From Lactarius indigo (taxonomy: Eukaryota; Basidiomycota; Agaricomycetes; Russulales; Russulaceae), in the NCBI GenBank assembly GCA_025766275.1, contig JAFKAC010000014.1:1178001-1242000 (forward strand): DNA of 64,000 bases, given 5' to 3'. Position numbers and translations under genes: made by a program. Positions 49,648-60,491 of the stretch are shown piece after piece. Every line of letters begins with the position of its first letter. Positions within the stretch are counted from its first letter, which is position 1. The notes beneath the pieces are model-generated. The model was not told the origin of the DNA. It searched no databases and worked only from the letters and a program-made list of their open reading frames with translations.

Positions 49648-50015
49648 ACCCGGCGGCCTGGGCTAGAGCATTAAAACTTAGTGTGTACAATAGCAGATTC
49701 CGATCCATGCAAATTCCAGTTCTTTTCAAATCTGCTCACACAACAGCCGAACGAAACGTCCTTGTCGACTCTGGCGCAACCGACAATTTCATAAGTGCTA
49801 ACCTCTTGAAAAGGCTCAAAATTGCCTGGCTGGCTACAGAACGACCCATCAAGATATGGAACGTAGACGGAACTCATAATCAAGGAGGAGAAATTAACTC
49901 CTTCACAGATCTCACCGTCAAAACAGGAGAAAAAACTCAACACCTCAGATTCCTCATCACCGACCTAGGCAATGATGAAGTCATACTGGGATACCCCTGG
50001 TTTACGAGCCCATGA
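49644..50015 (+). pseudogene. Gypsy-type retropepsin fragment, truncated Pol
   Basis: Lies in the -1 frame relative to Gag and overlaps its stop by four bases. It has the aspartic protease motif VLVDSGATDNFI and the distal ILGYPW that closes the fold. The frame ends at 50015, and no reverse transcriptase follows, because the sequence passes into minisatellite DNA. The Pol gene is cut here by rearrangement or insertion. Confidence 0.8.
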
Positions 50016-50239
50016 CGCAAATCCTTGCGATAGACTCGGTAAAGCCCATGTGCAATTGTGCCATGTCAGTCAGCAAAGCCCATGTGGGCCCATTGTTAAT
50101 ATAATGTGCATATATTTGTATGGGCCCATCAGGCTTGTCTGCAAACAGTCTTGTGTGGGCCCACATTATCTGTACCGCTGGTAGGATAGCTGCCAAACGA
50201 ATCACTTGCATGGGCCCACAATGCACCTATGACATTTGT
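50016..50239. other. Transition DNA between the gypsy fragment and the minisatellite
   Basis: Diverged GCCCATGTG-rich sequence resembling broken minisatellite units (GGGCCCA at several points). It probably marks the left edge of whatever replaced the gypsy Pol gene. Confidence 0.4.
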
Positions 50240-52540
50240 CCCGATGAGATTGTAATTGGCCCATGCTGCCAAGGTGCGCATGCTGCCAATGAGCTTGCAT
50301 TGGCCCATTCTTTGCATGAGTGAATTCTGCCGAACAGCTTGTATTGGCCCATTCTGCCCATGGGTGAATTCTGCCGAACAGTTTGTATTGGCCCACACTG
50401 CCAATGTGTACATGCTACCGATGGGTTTGTATTGGCCCACGCTGCCGATGTGTACATGCTGCCGATGGGTTTGTAGTGGCCCATGGTGCTCATGTATTTT
50501 CTGCTGACAAGCTCGTATTGGCCCATTCTCCCCATGGGTGAATTCTGCCGAATAGCTTGTATTGGCCCCTGGCGCCGATGTGTGTATTCTGTCGATGAGC
50601 TTGTATTGGCCCGCCGTACTCATGTACGTATTCTGCCGACGAGCTTGTATTGGCCCATTCTTCCCATAGGTGAATTCTGCCGAACAGCTTGTATTGGCCC
50701 ACGCTGCCAATGTGTACATGCTGCCGATGGGTTTGTATTGGCCCATGGTGCTCATGTATGTATTCTGCTGACAAGCTCGTATTGGCCTATTCTTCCCATG
50801 GGTGAATTCTGCTGAATAGCTTGTATTGGCCCATGGCGCCGATGTGTGTATTCTGTTGATGAGCTTGTATTGGCCCGCTGTACTCATGTATGTATTCTGC
50901 TGATGAGCTTGTATTGGCCCATTCTTCCCATGGGTGAATTCTGCCGAACAGCTTGTATTGGTCCACACTGCCGATGTGTACATGCTGCCGATGGGTTTGT
51001 ATTGGCCCACGGTGCTCATGTATGTATTCTGCTGACAAGCTCATATTGGCCCATTCTGCACATAGGTGGATTCTGCTGAACAGCTTGTATTGGCCCACGC
51101 TGCCAATGTGTACATGCTGCTGATGGGTTTGTATTGGCCCATGGTGCTCATGTATGTATTCTGCTGACAAGCTTGTATTGGCCTATTCTTCCCATAGGTG
51201 AATTCTGCCAAACAGCTTGTATTGGCCCATGGCGCTGATGTGTGTATTCTGTCGATAAACTTATATTGGCCCGTTGTAATCATGTACATATTCTGCCGAC
51301 GAGCTTGTATTGGCCCATTCTCCCCATGGGTGAATTCTGCCGAACAGCTTGTATTGGCCCACGCTGCCAATGTGTACATGCTGCTGATGGGCTTGTATTG
51401 GCCCATTCTGCCCATGGGTGAATTCTGCGGAACAGTTTGTATTGGCCCACGCTGCCAATGTGTACATGCTGCCGATGGGCTTGTATTGGCCCATTCTGCC
51501 CATGGGTGAATTCTGCCAAACAGTTTGTATTGGCCCACACTGCCAATGTGTACATGCTACCGACGGGTTTGTATTGGCCCACGCTGCCGATGTGTACATG
51601 CTGCCGATGGGTTTGTATTGGCCCATGGTGCTCATGTATGTATTCTGCTGACAAGCTCGTATTGGCCTATTCTCCCCATAGGTGAATTCTGCTGAACAGC
51701 TTGTATTGGCCCATGGCACCGATGTGTGTATTCTGTCGATGAGCTTGTATTGGCCCACTGTACTCATGTATGTATTCTGCCGATGAGCTTGTATTGGCCC
51801 ATTTTGCACATAGGTGAATTCTGCCGAACAGCTTGTATTGGCCCACACTGCCAATGTGTACATGCTGCCGATGGGCTTGTATTGGCCCACTGTGCTCATG
51901 TGTGTATTCTGCCAAACAGCTTGTATTGGCCCATTCTTCCCATGGGTGAATTCTGCCGAACAGCTTGTATTGGCCCACGCTGCCGACGTGTACATGCTGC
52001 CGATGGGTTTGTATTGGCCCACGGTGCTCATGTGTGTATTCTGCTGACAAGCTCGTATTGGCCTATTCTTCCCATAGGTGAATTCTGCCGAACAGCTTGT
52101 ATTGGCCCATGGCACCGATGTGTGTATTCTGTCGATGAGCTTGTATTGGCCCACTGTACTCATATACATATTCTGCTGACGAGCTTGTATTGGCCCATGG
52201 CGTTTGTGTGTTTATGGCTTATATTGGCCCATGGCGCCGAAGTGTACTTGCTGCCGATGAGCTTGTAATGACCCACGGTAGAAGCGTGTGTATTCTGCCG
52301 AATAGCTTGTATTGGCCCATGGCGTCAAGGTATGTATCCTGCCAATGAGCTTGTACTGGCCCATTCTGCCAATGTGTGCGTCCTGCCGATGTGCTTGTAT
52401 TGGCCTGCAGTTTCTTCTTCCAATGAAGTTGGCTCACAGTGTTCATATCTGTACTCTTCCGACAAGCATGTATTGACCTGCAATGCCCATGCATACATCC
52501 TGCCGATGAGCCTGTATTGGTATGAGGAGTGTAGCTATGG
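50240..52540. repeat. Minisatellite with 44-bp units
   Basis: About 2.3 kb of tandem units, nearly all 44 bp, each with TTGTATTGGCCCA near the start and CTGCCGA or a variant near the end. Unit types recur in order: one with CCCATGGGTGAATTCTGCCGA, one with GCCAATGTGTACATGCTGCCG, one with TGCTCATGTATGTATTCTGCTG, one with GCGCCGATGTGTGTATTCTG. This gives a higher-order pattern. Units after about 52200 are more diverged. Each unit carries ATTGG, an inverted CCAAT. The array stays open in several frames on both strands because units lack stops; these frames are not genes. Confidence 0.92.
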
Positions 52541-54202
52541 CATGAGATCATAGTTCTCCCCAAAATATGTAGTATTCAGGCTCTTCCCTCTCTCATGGAG
52601 ACCCACAATTTGCTGCCGAAGTGACTCAAGGACCTTCTCATGGCTATCACATCTGGATTTCAGATCCTTAATTGTTTTCTCTTGCCAGTCACATCTGACC
52701 TTTAGACTCTGGACCTCCCGTTCGAGCTGTTTAACTATATTATTGTTATCTTCGCCCTCAGCTGCTGATCGATGTGGTGAGCATAGAACCAATGGAAACT
52801 AGACCCAATGCACCTGGTGATGCCTCCTCATTGGTTCCCTCCATTGGTTTATTGAGAGGTTGAGCTTCGACCTCCCAGTTGTTGTCAAGGTCCTCTTCTG
52901 GGTGTAGAGGCTTGCCCTTCCTTGAGCTTGTCTTCATATCCTGTTTCCCCTTACCTTTGATATTTGGCCTAGCTGCATTTGGATTATTATTTCCTGCATG
53001 CCTCCTAGTCTTGTATGTAGTGCTGATAGCTGCTTCACCAATATCATCAGCAACACTCCTTTTCACTGCCGATCTGGTAACAATTTCTTTAGCTGCCGGT
53101 AAATGTGATGAGCATAGAACCAATGGAAGCTAGACCTAATGCACCTGGCGACGCCTCCTCATTGGTTCCCTCCATTGGTTTATTGAGAGGTTGAGCTTCA
53201 TCCTCCCAGTTGTTGTCAGGGTCCTCTTCTGGGTGTAGAGGCTTGCCCTTTCTTGAGCTTGTCCTCTTATCCCGTTCACCCTTACCTTTGATATTTGGCC
53301 TAGCTGCACTCGGATTATTAACTCCTGCACGCCTCCTAGTCTTGTATGTAGTGCTGATAGCTGCTTCACCAATATCATCGGCAGCACTCCTTTTTGCTGC
53401 CGATCTGGTAACAATTTCTTTGGCAATTTTATTCCTCAACACATCTGCATGACAAAATTCAGGACTCACTGCGAACACCACTACCAGACGCATATGAATC
53501 CTTCTTCCTCCTGGGAATAGGGGCTCTTGGATTGCCTATCTCTGCCAAGGGCTCTTGAGGTTCAGATGCCATAGGTTCTAGACCAGAAGCTGCTGCTGAG
53601 GTAGTCATTATGTTTCCACCTGCTGAGTTTTCTTGATGCTCAGGTGCTATAGGAGCTGGACTGGAAGCTGCCGATGGCATATTTATCATCATGCCGCCTA
53701 CTGACGCCAAACTGTCCATGCATTCTTGACAAGAAGCTGCCGATGTCAGTCGACAGACATGAATGTCAGAGAGAGGATCCACACCATTTTGGCCTGGTAA
53801 ATGTATATTCAGTGGTGGGAGATCCGTTGGTGAAGTATAATAGTTGCTCATCAAAATCCTTGGATCCTTCACTGAGACTGAACTTATTTTCACGGAGGTT
53901 CCACCCTCTCTGATCACTTCCATGAGGCTTAACAACAGTGGGTGAATGCGGGGAGGTACAGAGCCTCTTCTATTGGCACCGAAATAATAGTCCACTGAAG
54001 TCTTCTGCATAGACCTCAGCTCAGCTTATAGAAGTGGATTGTAGGAAGACTAGAATACCAAGTGCGTTCTGAATTTCTTCCTCCACACCTTTTCATCTCT
54101 GGGTATGCATGCATGATAGGCTTCTAGTTCCTTCTCAAGCATAGCTGCATAGTGGTGAAGAGTTTGTTTGTCCTGGGTTAGACTGAGATTGGAAGTTGAC
54201 AT
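52535..54202 (-). CDS. Unknown coiled-coil protein with 111-residue tandem repeat
   Basis: A multi-exon gene on the minus strand. Exon 1 from ATG 54202 reads MSTSNLSLTQDKQTLHHYAA and continues ELEAYHACIPRDEKVWRKKF. A large exon (about 54010-53470) has DYYFGANRRGSVPPRIHP and Ala/Ser/Pro-rich sequence ending RRKKDSYASGSG. Two near-identical blocks of about 111 residues follow (53420-53110 and 53090-52790, period about 333 bp): AKEIVTRSAAKRSAADDIGE, TTYKTRRRAG, SSRKGKPLHPEEDPDNNW, PLNKPMEGTNEEASPGALGL. The C-terminus (52760-52540) is a coiled coil (VKQLEREVQSLKVRCDWQE). Exact introns between blocks are not resolved. The basic, nuclear-signal-like patches suggest a nuclear protein. I do not recognise the family. 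Its position next to the KDZ gene suggests it belongs to the same element. Confidence 0.6.
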
Positions 54203-54844
54203 GGTCACAGAGGAAGGGTGGTGTCAATGGTCTTATGGATCAAAGGCAAGAGGTGTCGGGAGTAGATATAGGAGGAAACAGTAGGAGCGTGGCCTGGGTA
54301 TGTCCATCTATAATTATCAACTATGCAGATAGATATATTGTGAAACATCCTATTAGGGGATTGTAGTTTCATTGGCAGTGTGTGTGGGTGTACTATATGG
54401 GCCAGGCAAGCGCTTCACTTGCCGGCATATTGTTGGGGCTGCCGCAAGTTTGTTGGGAGCTCACACATGGATTCCATTGACCCACACAGGCACGTTTCAG
54501 AAGATGTTTCAGGAAAGATTATTGGGTGTTATGCGTGCTGCTTGCGTGGGCTTAATTTGTTCAGCCAGCAGTCAAAACACAAACATATGGCTGGCCTATG
54601 CCCGTGTCTAACCCGGCAGCTCTTGTATCCAGCTCGGCAGCTCATGTGTCTATCCCGGCAGCTCTCATGTCTAACCCGGCAGTTCTCTTGCTTTTGGCCT
54701 GTTCCAACTAATTAGAAGGGGATATAGATTGTTGCCACCCCATGCAACTTGTTTCAGATTCATAGATCCGCATGTGTACATAAGCGCTTATGACGTCATA
54801 CTGTGAGGGACATCTGCTGATATCCGATCAACAATCTATCAACC
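54203..54844. other. Spacer with four short GGCAGCTC repeats
   Basis: Between two divergent small genes. At about 54614-54690 a ~22-25-bp motif containing CCCGGCAGCTC or CTCGGCAGCTC is repeated four times. These repeats match the octamer scattered over the rest of the cluster. Confidence 0.6.
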
Positions 54845-55357
54845 ATGCAGGGGAAGTCCTCAGAGATGAAACAAGGTGTCTATGAGTCAGAGGAGAACAG
54901 CTTCAAGGAGGCGGTGTGTGTATCAAAACTAATGCTTTACTAGAACACTGAGCCGATGCCTATAGATGCGATCTGCATTCTGGAATGGGGTCAAACTCCT
55001 CAATGGAATGGAGTCTGATGTGGGTCAACACCAGCAAGGAATGGTGGGACCCTCCAGCCCAACAGCAGATGCCGAAGGTTTCAGCGAGGTCCCGAAAAGT
55101 GTGACACTCTTACAACCTGTGATTGGAAAGCTCATTGACAAGGTAACTCAAGTGTCATCTGATTGACATCAGCTAAAACAATCCAGGATCCTCCAAAGGG
55201 TGTCTCTCCGCGATGGCTTTCAATTGCCAGAGATCGAGCTAACCTCCTGAAAGATAAGCAATCAGAGAAGATCGAACTATTGGAGGAACTTCTGCGTGAT
55301 TTGGACAATGAGATGGTTATGGCAGACGCCTTCATTGGGGAGGATCGGCAGCTGTAA
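54845..55357 (+). CDS. Small hypothetical protein
   Basis: Possible plus-strand gene: exon 54845-54913 (MQGKSSEMKQGVYESEENSF), a 52-bp GT-AG intron, then an exon from 54966 (MRSAFWNGVKLLNGME) to about 55140. A last part ends at 55357 with EKIELLEELLRDLDNEMVM, probably a short helix or coiled coil. The join near 55141-55171 is unclear, since the obvious GTAACT...CAG is only 30 bp and gives the wrong phase. No family recognised. Confidence 0.35.
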
Positions 55358-55391
55358 TCGTATTCTGTGATGTGTAGAACTACAGTAATCA

Positions 55392-56083
55392 TCAACCAGA
55401 GTTTTCATTCTCCAAACGAATAGCCTCTGCCTCAAAACTGTGATAAGTATCATCGAACATGTGATAAATGGAATCGCGGCAGCTCTCGATATTCTTGGAC
55501 AGCTGCCGAGCTTGTTTGAACCCCTCTGTTACCCTAGTGCGAAGACTTGAGCTAGCTTCCTGCTGCAGTTCCAGTTACTTTGAGGACTTGTAAATGAAGC
55601 AGGGTGCATACCATCTCTAGAGAACGCAACAACTCTGCTACTAACTCATCGCGGACATCAAATGGTTCTTTCATAGTCACCCCTTCTCCAATTTTCCACC
55701 ACTCCGTAAGTTTAAATCGTGGAATGGCTAATGCCTCAATCTTGCATTTCAGCCTCTGGTCCGCATCATGTGCTGCATAGGATGCCGGGTTCCTGATGTC
55801 CGAAAAATGGTGAAAGGCAATCCTGACTGCCTCTGGCACATGAGGGGGGCTGCCGCTAGATGATAAAAGGCCAGTGACCCATACGGCAGCAAGCTAAATC
55901 CAAATTCTGATCAGAATGTGTTCCACTTGTTTTAGATGGAAAATTAATGCTTGCCACTTCATTGTGTAAGCTGGCGATATACTTTTCATCTTTATCGGCA
56001 GAGTTGAGCAAGATAGAGGATATTCTCTCGCCGATGCAGGTGAGCACAGTATCTAATATAGAGGTGCCTGTTTCAGCTGACAT
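55392..56083 (-). CDS. Small hypothetical protein in the KDZ cluster
   Basis: Starts at 56083 (MSAETGTSILDTVLTCIGER). An exon around 55839-55612 follows (PEAVRIAFHHFSDIRNPASY, RFKLTEWWKIGEGVTMKEPF, ELVAELLRSLEM), then a 49-bp intron (55611-55563) and a final exon 55562-55392 (QEASSSLRTRVTEGFKQARQ ... ENENSG). The junction between the first two parts, near 55850, requires a frame change I cannot assign to a clear intron, so it may be broken. Predicted mostly helical and charged. Function unknown; same strand as the KDZ and TET/JBP genes. Confidence 0.45.
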
Positions 56084-56570
56084 AGTATGTAGTGTGTAAC
56101 GTGAATGGAGTGTGATATTGCCTTTGGAAGCTGCCTATGAGTCCTAATAATCTAAGGTAGGGTTACGCTGCCAAATCATACACGTGATCCTGGGACCATG
56201 CTCGGCAGCTCTCCCGACAACTTTGGACCAGCGCAATGGGTTCTATGGGCCAATGGGTGACCATAGACAGAGACTATAGGCCCATATGAGGTGTTGGCTC
56301 GGCAGCTCAACCCATCGGCCTACACTTGGCAGCTCTCCTAACAACTTTGGGTCAACACGATGGGTTCTGTGGGCCCATGTGAGGATGTTGTTTGCCAGTT
56401 CCCTGCCAGCTATTGGCCAATACAACGTCATCAGCAGCGATTCCACTGTCTACATGGCTTCCCTTTTAGTAGATAGAAACAAGCCCAACTTGCCATTAGA
56501 TGCTGCCAATATTTTAACCCCCAATGACTACCAACGACTAGTTGAGATTACTGTATGTATTTGAATAATT
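56084..56570. other. Spacer with two-copy GGCAGCTC repeat
   Basis: A ~65-bp motif (GGCAGCTCTCC, CAACTTTGG, ATGGGTTCT, TGGGCC) occurs twice, near 56208-56262 and 56327-56390. Both copies contain the cluster-wide octamer or a near match. No gene. Confidence 0.55.
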
Positions 56571-59500
56571 TTATCTACTCGTTTTTGGCTGTAGTAGGAC
56601 CTTGGCAAACTCAGGAGGTGGGTCACTCTTAAGCAAAGCAGTAAACTTGGACCCCGCCTGGACAGCCATTGAACTCCACATAGCACTTTGTCTTGCTGCC
56701 CACACAGCATGCCCCGGCTGTGACTGGGGCTCAATGAGCTCCTGCTTTGTTTGCCAAAATTTCTCTTGATGTCTGAAGAACCTAATGGCAGAGTCCATCT
56801 CGACTTGGAGACACTGAAGCTCTTCAATCCACCGCATTTTTTGAGCTTTTGCTCGAAGCCAATGGACCTGGTAGACTGTGTGGAGTGTTAGATTTCTTAA
56901 GCATGTATGAACAGAGTAGCCCGTACAATCTTCCATCCATTCCCCAATGTCGGCATCTCTCCGAACATCCATTGTCCAAAACCAAGGCAATGATTTGTTC
57001 CGTTGTCCACGCACATGGGGCGCAATTACGCTTGTCTTGACACTCAAGTCCTGGCGCCTCAAGACTTTGTACCTGTCAAGGAGAGAGCTGCCGGCGCCAA
57101 GGTCTACTATTGCCTGCCGTGCACAAGTATACACCTGAGCATGATGTTGAACAGTTGACTCGGCAGCATGCACCTCTGTCCAAGCACAAGTTTTGAGTCT
57201 CTGTGTACGTGCTGGACAAACGTCATGTCTGAACAGATAGGATTTGTGTCCCAGGGCAATGCGAATATGATGCAGAGTGTCATTGAGTTGGCCCTCCCTT
57301 AGGTGAAGTTCTGCCTTCGCCAGGTCTTCGGCACCATTTTTGTCACACCAGTCATATCCGAGATGTGAGGGGAGATGCAATGGGATATACTCCGCATCAA
57401 TACTGCCGTCAGTGGAGTTATTTCCTGATACTTGCAATTGATCATGTTCTTCGGCAGATGATGCACACTTGTCATTGTCTTCTCCTTCACCGATGCCATC
57501 AAATTCGATGCCAATATATCTTTCTCTTAAAGGGGTGTTATCCCAGGAGTCACCTCCACTGTCAGGGGAAGCCCGGAGAATGTTAGCTGCCTGCTTTTGG
57601 AACATGTCAACTCTTTCTTGAAGCCGAGCACACTTCAAGGCAATATCCCTTTGTTGATCTGGTGTTGGATGGGACCCAATCTTCCTTTCCAGTGCTTGAA
57701 GGGATAACCTACATTTTTTGTGAAACCATGATCAGAAGTCTCCCTCAGAAAGCTGCCGAAAATCATACTGCATCTCCTGAATCTTCAACCCGCTACTGAG
57801 CCACGTAGCATGCCCCTTATGGCCAGAGCCCTCTATCTCCTTCTCTGTCAAATCAAGAAGTATTTCTGCACGCGATGGGACTGAATCCTCATGTTAGGCA
57901 AAAACAATCACGGAGTAACCAGACCCACATTGTTTCATCTTGATGTCATAGATGTCCATCACTTTTACATCATGACCTCGCTCCCTTTGTGCGTGCTCCT
58001 CTTCGGCACCCCAAGCCTTAATACGTTCTGGACTTGCCGATGCACTTATGGACTCAAATGCTGCCGTGCTCAGCATAGCTGCTGAAAGTGCCTTTCGGTA
58101 GTGTCTAGACACGGCATTGACTACACAACCAGAGTGAGCACCAGTGCGGCATCCATAGGAAAGAACTTGCCTAGGTCGATAAGTTTCTTCCAATTGGAGT
58201 CGTTCATGTGGTCGTCTATGACCTCCCTACGGTGTGATGTTGACATCCCCCTTGTGCTTCTGGTGATCTCATTGAGTGGAGCCCAAAGTGTTTCAATGGT
58301 CTCGCCATCGATTTGTCGTCCACCTTTGATAAAGCTGGGTGAGTACCTAGCTAGGCAGGTATCTTGGTGTCCATGTATGTGAAAAAGGCCGATGCCCAAC
58401 CTAAGCTCCAGGTTATCAGGAACTTCAAGATAGTTGCTGCCGACAACCCTCTCCGCCATATGAACACTCCATTGACACATGACATCGTAGCAGATGAGGG
58501 CGGCCTCTATTCCCTCCATATTAAAGTTCAGGGCCTTGAAAATGGAGTAGTCCATGTTCTTCTGGCTTTTGGAGGTTGGTTTTCACCTAGCATATGTTGA
58601 TAAATATGAAAACTCACGCTTCTCCCTTTTGAAAGTCAACAACAGAATCAGGGACAAAGGCCCCATGAATACAGGCTGTGGCGCCGATTCCAGTTGATTC
58701 AAGGTGTGAGCTATGCTTGTTTACATTATTTACTGCACGGTGATCATGGCATGTCGACCTCTGCTTGAGTGTGAGCTTTCCTCTGCCGAAATACAAGATG
58801 TAGTACCGACCTGCCGCCTCTCAACTGCCAATTTCAGATGCGATTCGTATGGTTCTCGGCTGACCATGAACCCTGTGCCTTCGGAAAGTGGAATATCATT
58901 CTCTGGATTTCTCATCTTCATGTGCTCTGCCTGGAAGTTGCCATCCATCATGAAACCTTGCATAAAAAGGACGTCGCTAAAGTGATATATGTCGGCAGCT
59001 GCCAGGTACTGATGTCTATTAACACACCTATTTTCATACTCTCTCCAATCTTCAGGGAGGTTGATCCCGGGTTGTGCACACAAAGCACAAAATATAGCCA
59101 TCGATCCTGACTTCTGTTCTTCATCCCCTCCATACCCAAAACCAAATCGCTTTCGGGAAATGAGCACTCTCCACTGTCGGCAGGCCCTAAGAAGCTCCCG
59201 ATATCGGTCCTAAGTATTCCACTTAGTTTACCGTCGGCAGATAGGCTTGTAAATCCTCCTACCGGCACTGTATTTGGAAACTCATCATTTGTGAGTCTCC
59301 TTAGGCAACTGAAAAACTGGCTTGGGGTTGTCTTGCATTCAAGATTATCCAAATGGAAGTCTTCTAGCACCCGGAAGGTAAATGCTGTCTTTGGGTTGCG
59401 AAATGTAGCTGGAAAGAGCCCTGCCGTCATCAACTGCATGTCGCACTCGGGAGCTTCAGGGCAGCAGCACCAGCTGACACCAATATCATGAACACCAGAC

Positions 59501-60340
59501 CTATCAATAACAGTAATGATTGGGTTTCCGTCTTTGTCACAACGACCAGGTTTTGAGTTGTTGTAACCAAGGTTGGCAGCTGTGCCGAAGCCAAAGTCGG
59601 CAGCTGTGTCATATTCATTTTGGCTGCCGACCTGGCAGTCTTCATCGTCACAGTCCATCTGTGACTGTATCGATTGGGATGTGATTTAAAATATAAAAGG
59701 GTTCGCAACGCACGCTTTGATTCAATTGATTGGGGCATAAATCTCCAGAGTGTCCAAGACGCAAGCTTACCCCAACCTCCTGCATCCAAGATGAAATAAA
59801 GTATTTTCCTGTCCATCTCTGGACCCTGTGGAAAGGGAGCCGCTGGTGGGACTTCCGGCAACACTCCTTGCAGAGCACCAGAGTAGGAAAGCATTCAGTG
59901 CACCTCCACTCAAATGGAGCAGACATGCAGCTCTGACACGTTGTCATAGCAGGGACGCCCTCAGAATCGAGGAGGCAGCGCAGGTAAGGGCCAATCCTAG
60001 GAATAAACTCCTCCATATAGGTATGTTGGGACTGAGACATGTCAATTACTGTCAAGGACAGACGTGTGAGTGAACTCACTCTTTTCTGTTCTGGCTCCTC
60101 TATCCAGAATGTGTCGTCGATATCCATAGGTGGAGGATCAGTTTCATGCAAAGTTGCCTCATGATTGTCTATCTCTCTTCCACCAGCACCTCTCCTCGGT
60201 ACTGGCAAATCTGTTGAGGTGATCACTTCAACTGGGACGCTTCTAGTTCCTCGAGAGCTCTCCTGAGTCACCCAGTCGATTATCTTGGCCTTAGACTTTC
60301 TCTGGAAGACTTTGGATGCCTTTATACCTTTGGGTGCCAT
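56571..60340 (-). CDS. KDZ (Kyakuja-Dileera-Zisupton) transposase with CxC2 domain
   Basis: A large multi-exon transposase. Approximate coding blocks: 60340-59690, 59655-59230, 59220-58800, 58780-58620, 58570-58150, 58130-57900, 57640-56571. The N-terminus has the CxC2 cysteine cluster (CQSCMSAPFEWRCTECFPTL, LCKECCRKSHQ, HRVQRWTGKYF). Then come DIGVSWCCCPEAPECDMQLM and GLFPATFRNPKTAFTF. The KDZ core has DGNFQAEHM, PLSEGTGFMV, HRAVNNVNKHSSHLESTGIG, FVPDSVVDFQKGE, ICYDVMCQWSVHM, GIGLFHIHGHQDTCLARY, DGETIETLWAPLNEITRSTR and DDHMNDSNWKK. The C-terminal block has AEDLAKAELHLREGQLNDTL, IALGHKSYLFRHDVCPARTQ and LPWFWTMDVRRDADIGEWM. It is expected to cut and paste its DNA element. Exon edges are not individually proven, so integrity is unknown. 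Confidence 0.9.
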
Positions 60341-60491
60341 GGGGAGCCAAGATAGGTGGGGTTTTGCGTTGTGGCGTATATGCTTGGAGGAGTGCCTCTT
60401 ATCAGCCTACCGGAAAAGTTGGTGGTCCGAGTATTGTTCTGGCAACTTCAGTGGCTTCGGTAGCTTCGGTAGCTTCGGCAGTCTAGATATT
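60341..60491. other. Spacer with TTCGGTAGC repeats
   Basis: Short gap between the KDZ gene and the next minus-strand gene, with a 9-bp repeat (GGCTTCGGTAGCTTCGGTAG and one more unit, about 60453-60481). Confidence 0.5.

Noticed and set aside
50483..52268. Long plus- and minus-strand frames in the 44-bp array treated as genes
   Set aside because: They only reflect units without stops; sequences are periodic and overlap on both strands.
50240..52540. CRISPR array
   Set aside because: Units are contiguous variants of one 44-bp sequence with no unique spacers, and the genome is eukaryotic.
55141..55170. 30-bp GTAACT...CAG intron in the small plus-strand gene
   Set aside because: Too short, and it leads into the wrong frame.
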